39,423 bases of DNA. Origin: Candidatus Rokuibacteriota bacterium. Lineage in GTDB: Bacteria; Methylomirabilota; Methylomirabilia; Rokubacteriales; CSP1-6. Below, one piece after another: positions 34,450 through 39,423 of this stretch. Position 1 is the stretch's first letter. Every line of letters starts with the position of its first letter. The translations under genes and the position numbers were made by a program. The notes below the pieces were generated by a model. The model saw only the letters and a program-made list of their open reading frames with translations. It did not search any database and was not told the DNA's origin. The stretch spans positions 1 to 39,423 of the forward strand of contig JACPCH010000216.1 in the NCBI GenBank assembly GCA_016179875.1, written 5' to 3'.

Positions 34450-36495
34450 TCAGCGCGGCGGCCGCTCGGCGGGCTCGGGGAGGGCCGGGACGCCGTCGCC
34501 CGACGCGAACGACACGCCAGCCGCGTCGCCGCTGCGCCAGACGACCGTGCCCTCGACCTCGATGGGCGTCGGCAGGGCGCCGCCCTCGCACTGGATCCGG
34601 AGGCGGGTGCCGACGCCCAGCTCCGCGGGCACGCCGGTGAGCGAGATGCCGTTCTTGGCGATGTCCCGCGTCCGCACCGGCACGACCTCGCGGGCGCCGA
34701 CGACGGTCACCGTCGCGGCGGCGCCGAGCGCGACGCGCGGGTGCTTGCGGAGGTTCGCGGGCAGCACGCCCCAGATCCGGACGGTCTCGGCCCGGCCCTT
34801 CACCGCCACCGCGCCGAGCTCGTAGGTCGGGAACTGGCCGCGGACGCGCTCGTGGGTGGACTCGCTGATGATGATGGACGCGCCGTACTCCTTGGTGAGG
34901 GCCTCGAGGTGCGCCGCGATGTTCACCACGTCGCCGATCGCCGTGTACTCGAGCCGCTGGCGCGAGCCCATGGTGCCGACGATCGCCTCGCCCGTGTTGA
35001 TCCCGACGCCGTTGCGGATGGTCACGCCGAGCTTGGCCTCCCAGCGGGCCGAGACCTCGAGCGTGCGCTCCTGCAGCTTGAGCCCGGTGCGCACGGCGTT
35101 GGCGGCGTGGTCGGGGTCGTCGATCGGGGCGTTGTAGAGCGCCATCACGCAGTCGCCGATGTACTTGTCCACCGTGCCGCCGTACTCGAAGACGACCTCG
35201 GTCATCTCCGACAGGTACTCGCGCAGCATCTCGACCACCTGCTCGGGCGCGACGCGCTCGGCGAGCGCGGTGAAGCCGCGGATGTCGGAGAACAGCACGG
35301 TGACGAGCCGGCGGCTCGACCCGAGGCTCACGTCGCCCCGCTGCCGCACGATCTCGGTGAGGACGGCGGGCGAGAAGAACTGGCCGAGCCGCCGCCGCTC
35401 GCGCTGCTCGCGGACGAAGTTGCCGACGACCGCCGCGCCGTAGCCGAGCAGGAGCGCGAGCGTGACGGCCGCGAACCGGAACCACGCGCCCCACACGCTG
35501 AAGGCGAGGAACGTCACCGCCGCCAGCGCCGCCCACAGCCCGGCGCTCGCCGCCAGCGCGCGGAGCGCGCGCAGGCGCACCACGAGCCAGGCGCCCGCGA
35601 TCGCGGCCGCCAGCGCGACGGCCGTCGAGAGCCAGCGCGGCGCCTCTCGCACCGCGAGGCCGCCCAGGAGGGTCTCGAGGGCATTGGCATGGATCTCGAC
35701 GCCCGGCATCGTCCGCGCGCGCGCGAAGGGCGTCGAGTAGACGTCCTGGAGGATCGCGCTCGTGGGGCCGACGAGCACGATCTTGCCCTGGAACGTCTCG
35801 GGCGGGACCTCCCCCTGCACCACGCGGTGGTACGGGATCCACGGGAAGGTCTTGGGGCCGCCGCGATAGTTGATCAGGAACTCGCCGGGCGGCGGCAGCT
35901 CGGCGGCCGGCAGCCCGGCGGCCCGGGCGAGCCGGTAGAGCGCGAGGTCGAACGACGGGATCAGCTCCTCGCTGTGCCGGCGCTGGAGGGGCACCCGGCG
36001 GAGGGTGCCGTCGGCGTCCACGGTGACGCTGACGGTCCCGATCGCCGCCGCCCCACGCCGGATCACCGGCAGCGGCGGGTTCAGGTCCACCTTCGTGTAG
36101 AAGGACTCCGACACCTCCGTGATCGCCGAGGCCAGGACGATGTTGCCCGCGCGCGCGACGGAGCCGCCGAGGGTCTCGTCGTCGGCCCGCCCGCGCGGCG
36201 ACGGCTCGGAGAACAGCACGTCGAAACCGATCGTGATGGGGCGCCCGGCGTTGATGGTCTCGACGAGGTTCGCGTGCAGCGCCCGCGGGAACGGCCACGG
36301 CAAATCGAGCTCGTCGAACGAGTCCTCGTCGATCGTCACGATGACGATCGGGAAGACCGGCGGGCGGGCCCCCCGCAGCTCGAAGAGCCAGTTGAGCAGG
36401 CCGAGCTCGCCCGTCTCCAGGGCGCCCGCGAAAACGAGCGCGGCGGTGAGGAGGCCGGCGGCGATGCCCATGATGAGCGTCCTGACGGCGGTCAT
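34450..36495 (-). CDS. CHASE2-class III nucleotide cyclase-PilZ protein
   Basis: A 681-residue membrane protein. The ATG at 36495 is preferred; a GTG just before it is the alternative. After an N-terminal helix comes a periplasmic CHASE2 sensor domain (about 35-290: IVIVTIDEDSFDELDLPWPF, TIGFDVLFSE). Three membrane helices (about 295-370) and a class III cyclase domain (about 400-575) follow. Cyclase hallmarks are LFSDIRGFT (first metal Asp), VDKYIGDCVMAL (adenine-selecting Lys, second metal Asp) and YTAIGDVVNIAAHLE. In that last block residue 529 is His where the transition-state Arg normally stands (codon CAC), four residues after the conserved Asn. A PilZ domain (about 585-675) ends it, with RKHPR and DIAKNG resembling the c-di-GMP motifs RxxxR and D/NxSxxG. 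It diverges from a cyclic-nucleotide phosphodiesterase. Confidence 0.85.
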   Translation of the reverse strand: MTAVRTLIMGIAAGLLTAALVFAGALETGELGLLNWLFELRGARPPVFPIVIVTIDEDSFDELDLPWPFPRALHANLVETINAGRPITIGFDVLFSEPSPRGRADDETLGGSVARAGNIVLASAITEVSESFYTKVDLNPPLPVIRRGAAAIGTVSVTVDADGTLRRVPLQRRHSEELIPSFDLALYRLARAAGLPAAELPPPGEFLINYRGGPKTFPWIPYHRVVQGEVPPETFQGKIVLVGPTSAILQDVYSTPFARARTMPGVEIHANALETLLGGLAVREAPRWLSTAVALAAAIAGAWLVVRLRALRALAASAGLWAALAAVTFLAFSVWGAWFRFAAVTLALLLGYGAAVVGNFVREQRERRRLGQFFSPAVLTEIVRQRGDVSLGSSRRLVTVLFSDIRGFTALAERVAPEQVVEMLREYLSEMTEVVFEYGGTVDKYIGDCVMALYNAPIDDPDHAANAVRTGLKLQERTLEVSARWEAKLGVTIRNGVGINTGEAIVGTMGSRQRLEYTAIGDVVNIAAHLEALTKEYGASIIISESTHERVRGQFPTYELGAVAVKGRAETVRIWGVLPANLRKHPRVALGAAATVTVVGAREVVPVRTRDIAKNGISLTGVPAELGVGTRLRIQCEGGALPTPIEVEGTVVWRSGDAAGVSFASGDGVPALPEPAERPPR

Positions 36496-36527
36496 CACCT
36501 GACAATGTATGCTAGTATCGCGCCTTA

Positions 36528-37289
36528 ATGAAAATCCGCGTGCTCGGCGCCTTCGGGGGCGAAGGACTCGGGCATCGCCCCTCCGCGTTCCTCGTCAACG
36601 ACCGTCTGCTGATCGACGGAGGCTCCGTGACCGGCGCCCTCACCGTGCCCGAGCAGCTGCGGATCGAGCACGCGCTCCTGTCGCACGCCCACCTCGACCA
36701 CCTCGCCGGGCTCGTGTACCTCAGCGAGACCCTCGGCTTCTGCGAGACCGGGGCGGCGGTGACCATCGCCGGCATCGACCCGGTCATCACGGCACTCCGG
36801 TCCAACGTCTTCAACAACGTCCTGTGGCCCGACTTCAGCAAGATTCCCCACGCCGACGTGCCGGTGGTGAAGTACCGCACGCTGGTCGAGGACGTCGAGC
36901 AGCGCGTCGGCGACGTCTGGGTGACGCCGGTGCCGGTGAATCACACCGTGCCGACCACCGGGTTCATCGTGCACGACGGCGCGACCGGGCTGATGTACTC
37001 CGGCGACACCGGGCCGACCAAGGCGCTCTGGGACGCGGCCCGCGGCCTCACCGGCATCCGCGCGGTGATCCTCGAGTGCGCGTTCCCGAACCGCCTGGCC
37101 CCGCTGGCCGAGATCGCCAAGCACATGACCCCCGACCTGATTCGCCACGAGCTCGACAAGCTCCCGCCGAACGTCCCGGTGTGGATCTTCCACATCAAGC
37201 CGCAGTTCGCGGAGGAGATCGCCGAGGAGCTCGGCCGCCTCGCCGACCGCGTCGTCTTCCTCGAGCAGGACCGCACCTACTCGATCTAG
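36528..37289 (+). CDS. class II 3',5'-cyclic-nucleotide phosphodiesterase, MBL fold
   Basis: A 253-residue metallo-beta-lactamase-fold protein of the class II phosphodiesterase type (yeast PDE1, Vibrio CpdP), expected to hydrolyse cAMP or cGMP. The metal-binding motif is His53-Ala-His55-Leu-Asp57-His58 (SHAHLDHLAGL); later ligands are in PVNHTVPTTGF and YSGDTGPT. The closing segment ILECAFPN and WIFHIKPQF are also family features. No signal peptide is visible, so it is cytoplasmic, which suits a second-messenger role. The start is 32 bp from the divergent cyclase start, and the short space contains A+T-rich stretches, so promoters overlap. General MBL hydrolases are the alternative, but the whole sequence matches the phosphodiesterase group better. 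Confidence 0.82.
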   Translation: MKIRVLGAFGGEGLGHRPSAFLVNDRLLIDGGSVTGALTVPEQLRIEHALLSHAHLDHLAGLVYLSETLGFCETGAAVTIAGIDPVITALRSNVFNNVLWPDFSKIPHADVPVVKYRTLVEDVEQRVGDVWVTPVPVNHTVPTTGFIVHDGATGLMYSGDTGPTKALWDAARGLTGIRAVILECAFPNRLAPLAEIAKHMTPDLIRHELDKLPPNVPVWIFHIKPQFAEEIAEELGRLADRVVFLEQDRTYSI

Positions 37290-38297
37290 CGAGCCGTCTC
37301 CGGAATCAGGACGACCGTGTCGCTCGACACCTCGACCCGCACGCGGTCGCCCAGCCTGAAGATCGGGATCACGCCGGACGACGGCACCTCCACCCGCACC
37401 GGCTCGCGGCCGCCGACCTCGATCTCGTAGAGGTGGCGCGCGCCCTCGAAGACGCGGAGCGCGACGCGCCCCGGAATGCCCGGCCCACGCGCCATCGCCG
37501 CCTCCACCAGCGACAGCGTCTCGGGCCGGAGCACCAGCAGGCCGCGGCTCCCCTCGCGGAAGGCGCCGATCCCCGCCACCGGCACCCGGTGGCCGCCCTC
37601 GGTCTCGACGACGACCCCGAGGTCGCGGACCTCGACGACGCCGACCGGGACGAAGTTGGCCGGCCCCAGCGCCTCGGCGACGGCGCGGCTCGACGGCCGG
37701 TGGTACAGCTCGTCCGGGTCGCCGACCTGGAGCACGCGGCCGCCGCCCGTCACCGCGAGCCGGTCCGAGAGCGCGAGCGCGTCGGCGGCGTTGCGCGTCG
37801 CGTGGATCGTCGTCACCGCCAGGTCGCGGTGGAGCTTGGCCAGCTCGAGGCGGAGCGTCTTGCGCGCGGTCGGGTCGATGTTCGCGAGAGGCTCGTCGAG
37901 GAGCAGCACGCGCGGCTCGACCGCCAGCGCCCGCGCGATCGCCAGGCGCCGCCGTCTCCTCCCGCGCGAGCCCCTGCTGCTCGAGCCCGAAGGCGATGTG
38001 GGCCGCCACCGTGAGGTGCGGCCAGAGCGCCCCCTCCTGGAACACGTAGCCGACGCCCCGCGCTCGTGGGGGCAGCGTCGAGATGTCCTGGCCGTCCACC
38101 AGGACGCGGCCGCTCGACGTCGGCAGGAATCCGGCGATCGCGCGCAGGACGTCGGACTTGCCCGACTTGGGCGGCCCGAGGAAGGTGAAGAACTCGCCGT
38201 AGCGGACGTGCACGCTGACATCCCCGATCCCGGGCGGCAGGCCGCCGCGGGTGCTGACCCCCTCGATCCGGATGTCGACGAGAGGCCGCGCGCTCAC
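37286..38297 (-). pseudogene. PotA-like ABC ATPase, frame broken with signature motif missing
   Basis: Two frames together make a broken ABC ATPase with a C-terminal TOBE domain. From GTG 38297 (GTGA overlap with the MFS stop) the frame carries Walker A GPPKSGKS (41-48; Pro-Lys in place of the common Ser-Gly) and Q-loop VFQEGALWPHLTV, and stays open to about LAREETA at residue 116. Near 37950 the frame changes. The rest, RRLAIARAL, Walker B VLLLDEPLANIDP, H-loop TTIHATRN and a TOBE region, ends at 37286. The segment holding the LSGGQ signature, about 30 residues in relatives, is missing. The total of 1012 nt is not divisible by three. Without the signature the protein could not hydrolyse ATP normally, so it is a pseudogene or an assembly error. 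No permease gene is next to it. Confidence 0.8.
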
Positions 38298-39423
38298 GCC
38301 CGCGCCCTCCGCGTCGCCAGCGCCGCGAGCGGGACGCACGCGGCGCCCACCGCCGCCAGCACCAGGTAGAGCGCGAGCGGCGAGGTCCAGGCCAGGAGCG
38401 TCGTCGCCACCACGGGCCCCACGAAGGCGGCGCCGATCCGGGCCGAGTTGATGGCGCCGATCGCCGCACCGCTGGCGTGCTGGGCGATGCGGGCGACGAC
38501 CAGCGGGAAGACCGGCGCGATGCACAGGACCTGGAGGAACCGCAGCGCGCCGAAGGGCCACACGGTGCCGGCGGCGCCGAGCAGGGCCAGACACACCGAC
38601 GAGGCCAGGAGGAGCCCCGTGATGAGGCGCCGCTCCGGCAGCAGCTCGCCGAGCCGCGGCGTGGCCAGCGCCCCGAGCGCCGCCGCGACGCCGGACACGA
38701 AGAGCAGGAGGCCGCCGACCTCGAGCGTCCGGCCGGCCGCCACGCCGAGCGCCGGCAGGATCTGGGGCAGGATCGCCGTGAGGAAGAAGACCTGCGTCGA
38801 GCCGCCGAGCACGATCAGCGCGACCGCGGTGACGTTCGCGCGCCGCGCGCTCCCGCCGGCGGCCGCGCCCTCGCGCGGCGCCGGCGGCGACGGCACCCCC
38901 CAGCGGACGAGCGCGCCGCAGGCGACGAGGATCAGGCCGCCCAGCACGAACGACTCGCGGAACCCGATCCGCGCCGCCGCCAGCGCGCCCGCCAGCGGCC
39001 CGATCACCTGCCCCACCGTCATCGCCGACTGGATGGCGGCGACCTGGCGGCGCACGTCGCGCCCCTCCGGCGCGCGCCCGGCGATGATGAAGGCGAACGT
39101 GGAGGCGGCGCCCATGAAGCCGAGCACGAAGCGCGACAGGAACAGCGCGGGCAGCGTGCGGGCCACGGCCATGCCGAAGAAGGCCACGCCCTGGAGGACC
39201 TCGACCACCACGTAGAAGGACTTCGGGTTGCCGTGGCCGGCGTAGCGGCCCCACAGGGGCGCCGTGGCGACCGTGACGAGCGGGGTGACGCCGAGGATCC
39301 AGCCCGTCCAGCGGAGCGTGGTCACCGGGTCGGCGTCGCTCATCGCCTGGATGTGGAAGGGCAGGCTCACGTACACGAAGGACCAGGCGAGCGTGCCGCA
39401 GAACATCGCGACGGGCAGGACGT
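38294..39423 (-). CDS. MFS transporter, 5' end beyond the window
   Basis: The frame is open to the right edge (VLPVAMFCGTLAWSFVY before any clear start); an internal ATG at 39406 is probably not the true start. About 11 hydrophobic helices are visible. The loop between helices 2 and 3 reads PLWGRYAGHGNPKSFY, a weak form of the MFS motif A. SRFVLGFMGAAS and a central Pro/Ala/Arg-rich loop (about 180-200) follow, as expected for two six-helix halves. It is a drug- or metabolite-exporter-like major facilitator of unknown substrate. Its stop overlaps the start of the broken ABC ATPase as GTGA, an unusual pairing because MFS proteins do not need an ATPase. Confidence 0.8.
   Translation of the reverse strand, partial: VLPVAMFCGTLAWSFVYVSLPFHIQAMSDADPVTTLRWTGWILGVTPLVTVATAPLWGRYAGHGNPKSFYVVVEVLQGVAFFGMAVARTLPALFLSRFVLGFMGAASTFAFIIAGRAPEGRDVRRQVAAIQSAMTVGQVIGPLAGALAAARIGFRESFVLGGLILVACGALVRWGVPSPPAPREGAAAGGSARRANVTAVALIVLGGSTQVFFLTAILPQILPALGVAAGRTLEVGGLLLFVSGVAAALGALATPRLGELLPERRLITGLLLASSVCLALLGAAGTVWPFGALRFLQVLCIAPVFPLVVARIAQHASGAAIGAINSARIGAAFVGPVVATTLLAWTSPLALYLVLAAVGAACVPLAALATRRARA

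Overview
This window is very G+C-rich (about 70% or more by eye) and densely coded, mostly on the minus strand, with many 1-20 nt gene overlaps (ATGA and GTGA junctions). It contains no phage, plasmid, insertion-sequence, CRISPR, tRNA or rRNA signal that I can see. It reads as a chromosomal segment of an environmental Gram-negative bacterium. An AsmA protein, an HlyD/ABC-2 exporter and M16 proteases point to a double membrane. The G+C level, corrinoid and URO-D-type proteins and amidohydrolases fit Candidatus Rokubacteria/Methylomirabilota or a deltaproteobacterial lineage. That placement is inference from gene content, not a phylogenetic result.

Layout. 1-3242 (minus): two tandem Tim44-like membrane proteins followed by an AsmA protein that runs off the left edge. 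3419-5853: zinc-free quinone oxidoreductase and AMP-forming acyl-CoA ligase. 5894-8639: a non-catalytic M16 protease homologue, a secreted protein of unknown function and an internally duplicated membrane protein. 8765-13159: a catalytic-type M16 protease (frame-broken), then the HlyD adaptor, ATPase and permease of an ABC-2 exporter. 13206-16802: an HtrA-like protease, a family 5 uracil-DNA glycosylase, threonine ammonia-lyase and a PlsC acyltransferase. 16872-21022: a DksA/TraR zinc-finger protein, an ACT-malic enzyme and a divergent DUF169/URO-D fusion. 21153-22269: an RRM RNA-binding protein with Gly-Arg-Pro repeats, a small membrane protein and a degenerate receiver. 22428-34388: a nine-gene tightly packed run on the minus strand. 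In transcription order it encodes a corrinoid protein, homocysteine methyltransferase, corrinoid-reactivation protein, shikimate kinase, homocysteine methyltransferase/MTHFR fusion, amidase, D-aminoacylase, multi-GAF histidine kinase and NtrC-type regulator. 34450-37289: a CHASE2-cyclase-PilZ protein divergent from a class II cyclic-nucleotide phosphodiesterase. 37286-39423: a frame-broken ABC ATPase and a partial MFS transporter.

The strongest candidate for something not well described is the corrinoid one-carbon cluster. It carries the homocysteine, B12 and reactivation modules of MetH as separate overlapping genes but no folate-binding module, so the methyl donor is open. A DUF169 domain fused to an MtaA/URO-D-like zinc methyltransferase lies 11 kb away. 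The second candidate is the cyclase/phosphodiesterase pair: the cyclase ends in a PilZ domain and has His where the catalytic Arg of class III cyclases is expected.

A recurring oddity is apparent loss of short coding segments with a change of frame. It is clear in the M16 protease and in the MFS-linked ABC ATPase, likely at the AsmA start, and possible at the permease C-terminus. Each could be gene decay or an assembly error in high-G+C DNA.
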